From assembly GCA_913054135.1 (NCBI GenBank), contig CAJXJK010000004.1, positions 62,001 to 126,000 on the forward strand: a stretch of 64,000 bases of DNA, in the 5' to 3' direction. Made by a program: the position numbers and the translations under genes. The notes below the pieces were generated by a model that saw only the letters and a list, made by a program, of their open reading frames with translations, was not told the origin of the DNA and did no database searches. This document shows positions 35,699 to 45,237 of the stretch, one piece after another. The first letter of the stretch is position 1; the number at the start of each line of letters is the position of its first letter. The stretch is from an uncultured Flavobacteriales bacterium (lineage in GTDB: Bacteria; Bacteroidota; Bacteroidia; Flavobacteriales_D; Crocinitomicaceae).

Positions 35699-35953
35699 AT
35701 GGCAAATCATAAATCAGCATTAAAGAGAATTAGATCTAACAATGCAAAGAGATTAAGAAACAAGTACCAGCACAAGACTGTACGTAACGCTATTGCAGTA
35801 TTACGTGAGACTGAGAGCAAGAAAGAAGCGCAAGCAATGCTTCCTAAAGTGACTGCTTTACTTGATAAATTGGCTAAAAGAAACGTTATCCATAAGAACA
35901 AAGCGGCAAATTTAAAGTCTGGCCTTGCAAAAAAGGTGAACAGCTTAAAATAA
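35699..35953 (+). CDS. rpsT: 30S ribosomal protein S20
   Basis: The 84-residue basic protein matches S20: [21 protein letters not shown] at the start, then KSTVRN-like [12 protein letters not shown], and the C-terminal helix [25 protein letters not shown]20 binds 16S rRNA early in 30S assembly. The ATG at 35699 gives the standard length. It follows tRNA-Glu by 105 bases and is ended by a strong terminator. Confidence 0.97.
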   Translation: MANHKSALKRIRSNNAKRLRNKYQHKTVRNAIAVLRETESKKEAQAMLPKVTALLDKLAKRNVIHKNKAANLKSGLAKKVNSLK

Positions 35954-35976
35954 GCTTGGTGTTATAAAAATTTTGA

Positions 35977-36009
35977 GGTCTAATCTGCTATGCGGATTAG
36001 ACTTTTTTT
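35977..36009 (+). terminator. Rho-independent terminator after rpsT
   Basis: GTCTAATCTGC/GCGGATTAGAC forms an 11-base stem with one G-T pair and a TAT loop, followed by seven T residues. Confidence 0.9.
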
Positions 36010-36019
36010 GTTTAAATAA

Positions 36020-36685
36020 ATGAAAAGTGAGTTAAATAAAGATTGGCAAGAGCTGCTCAAAACTGAATTTGAGAAGCCATACTTTGCTGATTTGACTCAA
36101 AAAGTTGATTCGACTTATTCGTTGAAAGATGTTTGGCCAAAGAGAAAAGATCTCTTTAACGCTTTCAATAGTTGTGCATTTGAAAATATTAAGGTGGTCA
36201 TTTTAGGACAAGATCCATTTCCTACTGCCAGACATGCACACGGACTTTGCTTCTCCAATCCTGAAGAAGTAATTCCTTTTTCAAAATCTCTTCAAAACAT
36301 CTTTAAAGAAATTGAATCTGATTTAGGACAACAGCCTCCTATACATGGTAACCTTCAACACTGGGCTAATCAAGGTGTCTTTTTATTGAACACAGTATTA
36401 ACCGTTACTGCAGGAGAAGCAAATTCTCACAAAAAATTTGGGTGGCAAGAATTTACAGATGAAGTAATTCGACAAATATCGACACATAGAAGCAATGTCG
36501 TGTTTATTTTATGGGGCTCTCAGGCTCAAAAGAAAGAACAATTAATTGATGCCAGGCGTCATCACATCCTAAAATCGGTTCACCCCTCACCTCTTTCGGC
36601 TTATAGAGGATTTTTTGGCTGTAAACACTTCAGTAAAGCAAACGAATTGTTAATTTCGCACGGACTTCAACCAATTAAGTGGTAA
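36020..36685 (+). CDS. ung: Uracil-DNA glycosylase
   Basis: UDG removes uracil from DNA. The water-activating loop is [21 protein letters not shown] (Asp near residue 63). The DNA-intercalation loop is [18 protein letters not shown] (near residue 188), and [14 protein letters not shown] is also diagnostic. Family proteins usually read GQDPYHG; here PFPT replaces PYHG, a visible but probably tolerated variant. The 221-residue length is normal. hemE follows after five bases. Confidence 0.95.
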   Translation: MKSELNKDWQELLKTEFEKPYFADLTQKVDSTYSLKDVWPKRKDLFNAFNSCAFENIKVVILGQDPFPTARHAHGLCFSNPEEVIPFSKSLQNIFKEIESDLGQQPPIHGNLQHWANQGVFLLNTVLTVTAGEANSHKKFGWQEFTDEVIRQISTHRSNVVFILWGSQAQKKEQLIDARRHHILKSVHPSPLSAYRGFFGCKHFSKANELLISHGLQPIKW

Positions 36686-36690
36686 AAAAT

Positions 36691-37728
36691 ATGAGTGACT
36701 ATCAAAACGATTTGATTTTAAAAACGATCAAAGGTGAAAAAACAGAACGCTATCCAGTATGGTTAATGCGCCAAGCAGGAAGAATATTACCTGAATACAG
36801 GGCAGTAAGATCAAGCTTGAGCGGATTTAAAGAATTAGTGGAGACACCTGAGAGAGCAGCAGAAGTAACTGTGCAACCAGTTGACATCCTCGGAGTAGAT
36901 GCCGCAATTATCTTTTCAGATATTCTGGTAATTCCTGAGGCAATGGGCCTTCCTTATCAGATGATTGAGAAAAAAGGACCTTGGTTTGAGAACACCATTA
37001 ATTCAATGGAAGACTTGGCTAAAGTTTCAGATCAAATTGATGTTGCAGACAGATTGGCATATGTACCTGAAGCAATCAAACTCACAAAAAAAGAACTAAA
37101 CGGTCGTGTTCCTTTAATTGGATTTTGTGGAGCTCCTTGGACAATATTCTGTTATATGACAGAAGGAGAAGGCTCAAAAACTTTCTCAAAAGCAAAAAGA
37201 TTATTATTTCAAGATCCTGCCATGTCTCACAAGTTATTGGACATGATAACTAATGTGACAATCAAGTATTTAAAGCTTCAAATTGAAGCCGGAGCAGATA
37301 TTGTTCAAATATTCGATTCATGGTCCGGAATCCTTTCTCCTACTGAATATGCCGAGTTTGGTATGAAGTATGTAAGTAGGATATGTGACGCAATCAATGA
37401 AGTTCCTGTAACAGTTTTTGCAAAAGGAGCGTATTACGCAAGAGAAGATCTTGCCAGTTTGAAATGTCAAACGATTGGAATTGATTGGAATATGGATATC
37501 GAAGAAAGTAGACGATTGATTGGAGAGGATAAAACATTACAAGGAAATCTTGACCCATGTGTATTGTTCGCCGACTTTTCTACGATTGAAAGTAAGACAA
37601 AAAACATGCTAAATTCTTTTGGTAATCAAAGGCATATAGCTAATTTAGGGCACGGAGTATATCCGGACACTGACCCTGAAAAAGTGAAATGCTTTATCGA
37701 AACCGTGAAAGGATTTGCTAAAAATTAA
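36691..37728 (+). CDS. hemE: Uroporphyrinogen decarboxylase
   Basis: HemE decarboxylates uroporphyrinogen III to coproporphyrinogen III in haem synthesis. The substrate-binding signature [18 protein letters not shown] lies at about residues 23-40. [14 protein letters not shown] (catalytic Asp), [13 protein letters not shown] and [15 protein letters not shown] follow. ATG 36691 gives 345 residues and matches the family start. An upstream GTG overlapping ung is less likely. The enzyme is cytoplasmic. Confidence 0.97.
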   Translation: MSDYQNDLILKTIKGEKTERYPVWLMRQAGRILPEYRAVRSSLSGFKELVETPERAAEVTVQPVDILGVDAAIIFSDILVIPEAMGLPYQMIEKKGPWFENTINSMEDLAKVSDQIDVADRLAYVPEAIKLTKKELNGRVPLIGFCGAPWTIFCYMTEGEGSKTFSKAKRLLFQDPAMSHKLLDMITNVTIKYLKLQIEAGADIVQIFDSWSGILSPTEYAEFGMKYVSRICDAINEVPVTVFAKGAYYAREDLASLKCQTIGIDWNMDIEESRRLIGEDKTLQGNLDPCVLFADFSTIESKTKNMLNSFGNQRHIANLGHGVYPDTDPEKVKCFIETVKGFAKN

Positions 37729-37740
37729 AAAATTGAAAAG

Positions 37741-38877
37741 ATGAAAAAAATTGCTATTTCGTTATTTACGCTATCTCTAGGGATATTCTCTGTAGCGCAA
37801 GACAGTCAAAACATGGTCGAAAATCCAAGTTTTGAGGCTATAGAAGGAAAAATTAAAAGAGGTGGAGCAATCAATGTTGCTGTGGGATGGATGTCTCCAA
37901 CTAAAGCGGCAGCTGATTTATACTCTGGTAAAGTAAAAGAAGGATACGGTACTCCTAAAAACACTTACGGATACGAAGATCCGCAAGACGGAAAGAATTA
38001 TGCTGGAATTAGAGCATTCTCTTACAATGATAAAGAGCCTAGAAACTATCTTTCTACAAAACTTAAGTTGCCTTTAAGAAAAGAAGCAGTTTACTGTGTG
38101 AAATTTTACGTTTCAATGGCAGAAGGATCTAAATATGCTTCAAATAATATAGGAGTAAACTTCTCTAAGAAACAATACAATATTGATGAGAACAAAAGTA
38201 TCATGACAACTACTCACCTTGAGCACAAGGATAATCCTGTATTTAATGCAGTGTTTGGATGGGAAGAGATTTGCGGAACTTATATCGCTAAAGGTGGAGA
38301 GAAATTCTTGACTATCGGTAACTTCTATTCAAATGGTGAAACTCAAAATCAAAGACTTAAGAAAGTAAAAGATTTTACTGGAACTTCAGTAGTATCTGCT
38401 TATTACTACATTGATAATGTATCAGTGGTAATGGTTGATGATGAAACTGAATGTGATTGTAAGATTAAAGAGCATGATGTAAAAACAGAATACATTTATG
38501 AAGTTGGTGCTGTTAATCCTGAAGGAATGAAGGATGAAATGATTGCACGTTTCACTGAGTTATACTTTGGATATGGTGCTTCTGATTTCACAAAGAGTGA
38601 TTTTGAACACTTATCAAACATTGAAAAAGTGATGCTTGGTAATGACGCACATAAATTAACAATAATGGCTCACATGGATTCTGAAGAAGCTGAAGACACT
38701 AAAGCTTCAGGAGTTGATAAGAAAAGAGCTGATGCTGTTAAGAAGCACTTAGTTTCAAAAGGAATTTCTGGTGAAAGAATCACAGTTGTACTTAAAGGTG
38801 CAGATGACCCGCAAACAACTAGTGGTGATGAAATTGGCCAAGCAAAAAACAGAAGAGTAATCTTCAAACTGAATTAA
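37741..38877 (+). CDS. OmpA-family outer membrane protein
   Basis: The 378-residue product has a signal peptide ending FSVAQ. Residues 25-230 form a carbohydrate-binding-like or jelly-roll domain (NMVENPSFEAIEGK, and YYYIDNVSVVMVDD). The C-terminal OmpA domain binds peptidoglycan: KLTIMAHMDSEE, KKRADAVKKHLVSKGI, and GQAKNRRVIFKL. It likely links the outer membrane to the cell wall. It follows hemE by 12 bases and has a strong terminator. Confidence 0.88.
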   Translation: MKKIAISLFTLSLGIFSVAQDSQNMVENPSFEAIEGKIKRGGAINVAVGWMSPTKAAADLYSGKVKEGYGTPKNTYGYEDPQDGKNYAGIRAFSYNDKEPRNYLSTKLKLPLRKEAVYCVKFYVSMAEGSKYASNNIGVNFSKKQYNIDENKSIMTTTHLEHKDNPVFNAVFGWEEICGTYIAKGGEKFLTIGNFYSNGETQNQRLKKVKDFTGTSVVSAYYYIDNVSVVMVDDETECDCKIKEHDVKTEYIYEVGAVNPEGMKDEMIARFTELYFGYGASDFTKSDFEHLSNIEKVMLGNDAHKLTIMAHMDSEEAEDTKASGVDKKRADAVKKHLVSKGISGERITVVLKGADDPQTTSGDEIGQAKNRRVIFKLN

Positions 38878-38899
38878 GAAATACATCTTTTTAAATATG

Positions 38900-38935
38900 A
38901 AACCACTCTGATTTATTTCAGGGTGGTTTTTTTTT
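38900..38935 (+). terminator. Rho-independent terminator after the OmpA-like gene
   Basis: AAACCACTCTGA/TCAGGGTGGTTT forms a 12-base stem with one G-T pair, followed by a run of eight additional T residues. Confidence 0.88.
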
Positions 38936-38949
38936 GCCATCTTTAGGGT

Positions 38950-40293
38950 ATGACAAACCCAATTAAAAAAGGGGATAAAAAAACAATGCGCGCCTGGGCA
39001 TTTTACGATTGGGCAAACTCTGTTTATCCTTTAGTAATTTCTACCGCGATATTTCCTATTTTTTTTGAAGCCAACACTGGCGAATTTGATGCAGATGGAA
39101 ATAGACTTACTGATCTTGTAAATTTCTTTGGCACTGACATTAAAAATACGGTTCTTTACTCATACGTCATAGCCGCTTCGCTCTTACTTGTCTCTGTCCT
39201 ATCACCGTTTCTTTCGGGTATAGCTGACTTTGCTGGAAGTAAAAAACGTTTCATGCAGTTTTTCTGCTACTTAGGTGCAGCTTCGGTTTCTTGCTTATAC
39301 TTCTTCAAAGAAGTTCCTATTGAGTTAGGAATGACTTTTCTTTTCCTAGCCAGTCTTGGATTTTGGAATAGCTTAGTTTTCTATAATGCCTTTATGCCTG
39401 AAATTGCAGAACCCAAAGATCACGACAGTTTATCTGCCAAGGGGTTCTCTATGGGATACATTGGGAGTGCTTTATTATTGATCTCACTTTTAATTGCAAT
39501 TAAAGCTTTTGGAATGCCTGCTAAACATAGTTTTTGGATAACTGGCTTGTGGTGGATAGGATTTGCACAGATCACATATAGACGACTTCCTTCTGGAACC
39601 AAGGGTAATAAGATTACCAAAAAAATTATGGGTGACGGCTTTAGAGAGCTAAAGAAGGTTGGGAAGTTTGTTAAAACGACCGTACGATTAAAGCGTTATC
39701 TCATTGCATTTTTCATATTCTCTATGGGAGTACAAACTGTCATGTTGATGGCTGTATTATTCGCAAAAAAAGAAGTGTTCAATAAGCCCGATTCAAACGA
39801 AGCCGGCTTAATCATTGCGGTCTTGCTAATTCAATTTATAGCGATACCCGGATCACTTTTGTTTAGCGCCCTTTCTAAGAAGTTTGGTAATTTGAAAACA
39901 TTAGGAGTGGCCCTTTTTGTATGGGTCGTTTGTTGTGCATTTGCCTATTTCTTTGTGTATGATGAAATCAACTTCTACATCTTAGCAGGAATCGTTGGAT
40001 TCGTAATGGGTGGAACTCAAGCACTTTCTCGTTCAACATATTCTAAGTTTCTTCCTGAAACAACAGATACTGCATCTTTCTTTAGTTTTTATGACATTAC
40101 TGAGAAAATCGGAATCGTAATTGGAATGGTAATTTTCGGATATGTTGAAGCAACCTCAGGAGACATGAGATTTGCTGTTCTTGCATTGATCGCTTTCTTT
40201 GTAGCCGGATTCATTGCTCTTCTTTTCGTTCCTTCAAAAGAGAATGATACCATTCCTGACGAAGAATCTGAAATTGTTGATGAGATTGGCTAG
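38950..40293 (+). CDS. MFS transporter of the UMF1 (Atg22-like) family
   Basis: The 447-residue protein has about 12 hydrophobic helices. The N-terminus AWAFYDWANSVYPLVISTAIFP is characteristic of UMF1 permeases, and the middle holds LSGIADFAGSKKRFM. GFVMGGTQALSRSTYSKFLPE is the second diagnostic motif. The yeast homologue exports amino acids from vacuoles; the bacterial substrate is unknown. It ends with an acidic cytoplasmic tail (DEESEIVDEIG). Confidence 0.9.
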   Translation: MTNPIKKGDKKTMRAWAFYDWANSVYPLVISTAIFPIFFEANTGEFDADGNRLTDLVNFFGTDIKNTVLYSYVIAASLLLVSVLSPFLSGIADFAGSKKRFMQFFCYLGAASVSCLYFFKEVPIELGMTFLFLASLGFWNSLVFYNAFMPEIAEPKDHDSLSAKGFSMGYIGSALLLISLLIAIKAFGMPAKHSFWITGLWWIGFAQITYRRLPSGTKGNKITKKIMGDGFRELKKVGKFVKTTVRLKRYLIAFFIFSMGVQTVMLMAVLFAKKEVFNKPDSNEAGLIIAVLLIQFIAIPGSLLFSALSKKFGNLKTLGVALFVWVVCCAFAYFFVYDEINFYILAGIVGFVMGGTQALSRSTYSKFLPETTDTASFFSFYDITEKIGIVIGMVIFGYVEATSGDMRFAVLALIAFFVAGFIALLFVPSKENDTIPDEESEIVDEIG

Positions 40294-40443
40294 CGGGCTT
40301 AAAGTCCGCCAGCTAAAAAGATATTAGCCAATAATAGAACCTTAATCGTAAAATATAAAATGTCTTTCTTATTCATAATTCAAAGTTTTGATGAGAAGGT
40401 TTTGGGAACATCTACATCTTTGACTCAGAATTAATTAGAAGGT

Positions 40444-41490
40444 TTAAGCAGCTTTTCTTTTTGCTCTCCATTTTTTGAAGAATCTGATTGATAAAACAAA
40501 AAATAGGCAGGTGAATATTCCAATCCAAAAAACATAGTGAAGAAGAATTGTCTTAAGGTATAAAGGCAATAAACGCCAATTAAAGGATTCATCTGCTGAG
40601 TGTGAAGTCCAATAATCTAGATTGTAATCTTCTATGCTTAGTAAGTCTTGACCAGTTAAAGAGACTGTTTCGAAAGTGAGTTTTCCCTTGGTAGATTTAA
40701 TTTTGAGAATGGCATCTCTTTTTAACCCTCTCACAGCAGTAGCCATATATGTAATTCCACCTTTTTGATGATAAAAGAAGGAAGCAGGAGCGGCTCCACC
40801 CATAGACCCAGCAAACATGTAAACATTAGTTACTTTTTTAAGATCATTTAATATCGGTAGCACCTCAGATTCAAAATTGTTTCCTCCAATGCTTTGAGTA
40901 TTATCTTTAAAAATTGGTTCTAATTCGGGAAGGGCATCCTTCCAAATGGTTCTGTGGGCATAGATAAAAACGTTAGAAATGCTTTTATCTTTTGCCTTAT
41001 TGAGGGCATCCGTTAGAAGTTGAATCTGCTCAGTTGTAATGTTTCCATCATCTAATTCCGTGTCTAAAACCAGATGGATATCATTATCAATCTCAAAAGA
41101 ATAATATGTTTCTCCGAAGTTTTTTTGATAGTAATCATCAGTTAAATCATGATTTCCAACCGCGTTAAACAATGGGAGTTCTAATGAACTGAAAAGTGAT
41201 CTTTGATAATATGAATGATCGTTTTTTACATCTTTGAATAAATCTCCCAAACAAACCAACATTTTAGCATTTGAGGAATTTAGGTAGTTCACATTCCCCA
41301 AAATAGAATTCACTGGATAACCCGTCTTATTGTCTGATCCTCCATAAAAATGACCACTGACGAAAAAACTATATGAACTCTCTAGTGAGTCATTGAATTG
41401 AATCTCTTTCTTGGTAAAAGGTGAGTCCTGCGACCATGTTGATGCGGCAGCAGCAAAGATTAAACTTAATATTAAAATTAAATTCCTCAA
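40444..41490 (-). CDS. Membrane-anchored metallophosphoesterase
   Basis: The 348-residue product has a signal peptide (ending STWSQ) and a calcineurin-like phosphoesterase domain. The metal motifs are CLGDLFKD, NAVGNHDLTDDYY, FIYAHRTIW and FAGSMGG. The usual first motif D-x-H reads SGHFYGG, so the first metal ligand differs. A C-terminal helix (HYVFWIGIFTCLFFVLSIRFF) with a basic tail anchors it, with the catalytic part outside the cytoplasm. It starts at TTG overlapping the stop of the upstream CotH gene (TTGA). It is the last gene of the CotH operon. Confidence 0.8.
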   Translation of the reverse strand: MRNLILILSLIFAAAASTWSQDSPFTKKEIQFNDSLESSYSFFVSGHFYGGSDNKTGYPVNSILGNVNYLNSSNAKMLVCLGDLFKDVKNDHSYYQRSLFSSLELPLFNAVGNHDLTDDYYQKNFGETYYSFEIDNDIHLVLDTELDDGNITTEQIQLLTDALNKAKDKSISNVFIYAHRTIWKDALPELEPIFKDNTQSIGGNNFESEVLPILNDLKKVTNVYMFAGSMGGAAPASFFYHQKGGITYMATAVRGLKRDAILKIKSTKGKLTFETVSLTGQDLLSIEDYNLDYWTSHSADESFNWRLLPLYLKTILLHYVFWIGIFTCLFFVLSIRFFKKWRAKRKAA

Positions 41491-43868
41491 GCCTTTATTA
41501 CATTAATTAAGTCGTCTGAATTTCCACCACTTAAATGATAAGACGAACTAGATTCCAAATCAGAATTTGAGTCTAAATCAAAGCCGTAATCATTGAAGTC
41601 AAAATCACAAGAATATCCGAAGAACTTAGATCCATTATTTATTGAACTTACATGTGCAAGATTTTTGAAAGTAGAATTTCCAAGCCTCAGGTAAGAACCA
41701 TAATCAAGTGAAGAAAAAGAGTTAAAAGAACTTACATCTAGAGAGACTATTATCAGATAAGTGTTATTCGCTACTATTAGCTCGTCACCTTTTTGAGCAG
41801 AAGTATTATGAATTTGAAGTTCACTCTCATTAAACTCTCCGATTGAGTTAACTGAACCGAAAATAGCATTATCAAAGCGAACATTGGACTTTGAAGAATA
41901 CATGAAGTTTTCGTTCATATCGGCCGCTTGGATTGAAGAGAAATTACATATTGATTCATTAACCTTGAAAAATTTACCTCCTCCTACAAAAGTTGCATTG
42001 GTAGCATATGACTCCGAATTTTCAAGAATAAATGCGTCATTTTTAGAATTATTATTCAAAACGACTTGTAAATCTTGAGACCCGGATATTGAAAGCTTCC
42101 CTTTGATTTTAAGTTGTCCTTCATCAACAAAACTAACAGTTTGCCCTCCGAATATGACTAATTCCGTACCTTCTTCAACGAAGTACTTAGAATCAATCTC
42201 AACATTTCCTTCTGAAAAATACCATTGTGTACCTTCCTTGTTTTGAGCAACCTTAGGATGGTTGACTATACTTTCAAAAGCTGCAGTTGATTTTGAAGAA
42301 TCAAGTGCTAAGTAATTAGGATACTCATTAACTTCAATGTCAAAATAATTGTTTGACCCTGGGATATGAGCCTTTAATATTATCGACTTTATCTTTTTTC
42401 CATTGTATTTAAATTCAAACTCCTTGTATTCAGTAAAAGAATTTCGGGGTTTAGATTCGAGATTTACATCATCTAACTTTATTGGAGCTTCTCCATTTAC
42501 AACAGCTTCAGAAATATTAATTGGGAAATCTGAAACCGGAGCTATGCTAATAACAATAGTAGAGTCACTTTTTGAATTCAAAAAGGCATGAGCAGGTTTT
42601 GGCAGATTCAAGTTATGCTTGATTAATTCAATATTATCATAGTAACCCTCAAATGAAAAACGCCTGTAGGGCCATTCAGTAGCAAGAACACCCAGTTTTT
42701 CATTTAATTCTTTTTGAATCTTTAACCTGAAGTCATCAAAGTAAGATTCTTGACAAATTCTTTCAAGATTCTTAATGTAAGCCTCATAGAACACAGGATC
42801 AGAAAAGAGATTGTCATGATAATTAAAATTCGGACCAGATTCTAAGTCAGGAATCCTTTGACCAGCAATTGCCTCAGATTTTCTAATTGAAAAACTTTCA
42901 TATCCTACTGGTTCTATTTTTCCGCTTTCACCGTTATAAAAGAACTTGACATCACTCCAGTCAAGAGAATGATACCCTCCTACAAGGTCGATAATTGCGT
43001 GAAATCTTGCCATTCTTTCGACATCAAAAACTTCACTTGTTGAAAGTGAATCTCTTCTAAACAACTCTAAGAGCTGAGCTCCTTTTTTGTACGTCTCAAT
43101 CAAGAAAGAATCTTTCTTCACAACTCCCCTATCGTATGGCTCAGGGTAAGAACTAGAATAGTCAGAATATTCTTCATTTAAGAAAGTGCCTTGCAATTCG
43201 TCAATACGCCAATCCCAGTATAAACTTGGATTCCACCTCAGGATAGCTCCATTTGGCTTGTTATTATGATCTAAAACATGTTGACCGAAATGCTCTTCCA
43301 TTGCATAAATCCCAAGATCTTTATCATTTAAGTTCACTTTAATAAAATCATAGTTCAAGTGGATCACGTCTTCATTTTTAAGAAGTTCATGGTAAACCCA
43401 TTCGTAGGCATAATTTCTTGTTCCGGGGTGTTGCAATGAAAACCGATACATTCCAAAAATTGATTCTTCTGATTTCACTCTAAATGACCATTTATCACCT
43501 TCAAGATGGTCTGTCATATGTCCTTTCAATCTAATTTCTGCCGAAATGTTCTGATCATTACCAGTTAAAGTGCAGGGCACATAATTATCTCCTACATTTA
43601 TTTGAACTCCTCTATCCAAAGCTATTTGCCTTTTGTCTTCAATAAATTTGTAATCCTTATCGGACATGTCAATCTTCAAATTTTTGACATTCGCGTTTTT
43701 CGACAACTCTTTATTATCAAAATAATTGGAGATATAATCAGACAAATTTTCGAACCCCACCTTCTTCACTTCTCTATTAGCAAAGAAGACTGCGACAGCA
43801 ATTAACAGCAGGAATACAATAGTAATCCTGAATATAAATTTTCTTTTATTTAGCCTTATTTTAGACAT
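41487..43868 (-). CDS. CotH-type kinase with a long beta-rich C-terminal extension
   Basis: The 793-residue protein has one N-terminal membrane helix (ITIVFLLLIAVAVFFA). A CotH-like kinase domain follows, with IRLKGHMTDHLEGDKWSFRV, MYRFSLQHPGTRNYAYEWVYHEL, GIYAMEEHFGQHVL and GYHSLDWSDVKFFYN. The last 250 residues have short repeated strands (GGKFFKVNES, FSSIQAADMNENF) that suggest a right-handed beta helix. CotH kinases phosphorylate Ser residues of spore coat proteins in Bacillus. Here the catalytic part should lie outside the cytoplasm. It overlaps both neighbours. Confidence 0.82.
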   Translation of the reverse strand: MSKIRLNKRKFIFRITIVFLLLIAVAVFFANREVKKVGFENLSDYISNYFDNKELSKNANVKNLKIDMSDKDYKFIEDKRQIALDRGVQINVGDNYVPCTLTGNDQNISAEIRLKGHMTDHLEGDKWSFRVKSEESIFGMYRFSLQHPGTRNYAYEWVYHELLKNEDVIHLNYDFIKVNLNDKDLGIYAMEEHFGQHVLDHNNKPNGAILRWNPSLYWDWRIDELQGTFLNEEYSDYSSSYPEPYDRGVVKKDSFLIETYKKGAQLLELFRRDSLSTSEVFDVERMARFHAIIDLVGGYHSLDWSDVKFFYNGESGKIEPVGYESFSIRKSEAIAGQRIPDLESGPNFNYHDNLFSDPVFYEAYIKNLERICQESYFDDFRLKIQKELNEKLGVLATEWPYRRFSFEGYYDNIELIKHNLNLPKPAHAFLNSKSDSTIVISIAPVSDFPINISEAVVNGEAPIKLDDVNLESKPRNSFTEYKEFEFKYNGKKIKSIILKAHIPGSNNYFDIEVNEYPNYLALDSSKSTAAFESIVNHPKVAQNKEGTQWYFSEGNVEIDSKYFVEEGTELVIFGGQTVSFVDEGQLKIKGKLSISGSQDLQVVLNNNSKNDAFILENSESYATNATFVGGGKFFKVNESICNFSSIQAADMNENFMYSSKSNVRFDNAIFGSVNSIGEFNESELQIHNTSAQKGDELIVANNTYLIIVSLDVSSFNSFSSLDYGSYLRLGNSTFKNLAHVSSINNGSKFFGYSCDFDFNDYGFDLDSNSDLESSSSYHLSGGNSDDLINVIKA

Positions 43869-45237
43869 TACTAATATTCATTTTTTCAGGTGGATGCAAA
43901 GCTAGATTTTCCAATTCAGATTCTGCTAATTCAGTCTCTTCTCCTCTTAAGTTCAAGCCGAAGATTGTCAAATTTATTAAGAATAAAATTGTAAATGGGT
44001 TTAATGAAGCCACCATCCATGATTCATAGGTAGAATTGAAAAATATGGAGACCGCAAAAGCCAATACTATCGGGCTCATTTTAAATGACTTAAGATATAT
44101 TCTAATAAGAGCAGAATAGTAAAAAATTACACCTATTAAACCAGAGTCAAACCAGAACGAGAGATACGAATTATGTACACCTCCATCATGTCCTCTAAAA
44201 CTCAGCCAGTAGTAGTTTGGTCGCATGACATTTTCATCATGTCCAAATCCACCTCCTAAAAAGAATGATTCCTGAATTTGCGTCCAAGCAAACCACCAGG
44301 CTATTTGTCTTCCGGAACCTGCTTCAAGAGAGTCAACTCTAAAGTACGACTCTAGGCCAACAAATGAGACCAGATCAAGAAATCCTTGAAATATCATATC
44401 CGAAAAAATAACGAATACAAAAATGAACAAGAAACCTGCAAACCAATTGAACTTGACAATTCTATAAATTGAATAAAAAAGCACCACTGACATGATTCCA
44501 TTTCTAGAACCGCACCATAATAAAGAAGCGATAATTACAAATAAAACATACCACCTTTCCTTCTTTGTCAATTTTATTAAGTTGAACTCTTCTAGGATAA
44601 TCCATAATATGAAGGTCAGATTCAAGAACACTCCTACTCCATTTGGATTACCAAAAATCCCTTTAAATCTTCCTCCTCCTTCTAGCAACCCTATTTGTGG
44701 AACTGCTGCTCCTAACACAAGCCCAATGGTGAGCATTCCAATTATATATGTTAACAAAGATTTCCAAAATAATTCACCTTGCTCCCTGTGTAAAGTGCTG
44801 ATATAAATAGGAATCATGGTATACATCAAAATGAAAGATAGTGTCTTTTGAATTCCAATCTCCAGCTTAATAGAGAATGCCAGGGCAATTACAGTTATGA
44901 TGAAAAAAGGAACAAAATTTAATAGAAAGGCGGGTATTGGCTTGAAGCGTTCTTTATTCAATAGAAAGAATGCAAAAAGTGAGAGTGGAATTATTGGTTT
45001 CAAGGTTTTTGCGAATTGAAGATCCGCAAACGTGGCATTTTTCACAGGAATGTAGTCAGATAAAATAAGCATCCAAATCGCCAAAATCAACAACTCAAAT
45101 ATTCTTCCTTTAGATCCTAATAAAAATACTAGCAAAGGGAACAAAACATAAATAACGGGCTCTACCCATACACCAAGAACATACATCACAATTAATATGA
45201 TGATGAACTGAATATGATATTTATATGCCGTAATCAT
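43861..45237 (-). CDS. O-antigen polymerase/ligase-like membrane protein
   Basis: The 458-residue protein has about 11 or 12 hydrophobic helices and a periplasmic loop near residues 290-350. That loop includes SGRQIAWWFAWTQIQESFFLGGGFGHDENV and HDGGVHNSYLSFWFDSG, where the HNSYL motif is typical of Wzy_C/WaaL-type O-antigen polymerases and ligases. Such enzymes join sugar units on the periplasmic side. It overlaps the CotH gene downstream by eight bases and shares one base with the CotH gene upstream (taATG). Confidence 0.83.
   Translation of the reverse strand: MITAYKYHIQFIIILIVMYVLGVWVEPVIYVLFPLLVFLLGSKGRIFELLILAIWMLILSDYIPVKNATFADLQFAKTLKPIIPLSLFAFFLLNKERFKPIPAFLLNFVPFFIITVIALAFSIKLEIGIQKTLSFILMYTMIPIYISTLHREQGELFWKSLLTYIIGMLTIGLVLGAAVPQIGLLEGGGRFKGIFGNPNGVGVFLNLTFILWIILEEFNLIKLTKKERWYVLFVIIASLLWCGSRNGIMSVVLFYSIYRIVKFNWFAGFLFIFVFVIFSDMIFQGFLDLVSFVGLESYFRVDSLEAGSGRQIAWWFAWTQIQESFFLGGGFGHDENVMRPNYYWLSFRGHDGGVHNSYLSFWFDSGLIGVIFYYSALIRIYLKSFKMSPIVLAFAVSIFFNSTYESWMVASLNPFTILFLINLTIFGLNLRGEETELAESELENLALHPPEKMNISNV

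Noticed and set aside
40294-40443. Possible terminator AGCGGGCTTAAAGTCCGCC after the MFS gene
   Set aside because: The stem is short and imperfect and there is no T-run, so termination cannot be claimed.
44492-44806. Plus-strand frame antisense to the polymerase-like gene
   Set aside because: It has no start context or family pattern; the minus-strand membrane protein explains the region.
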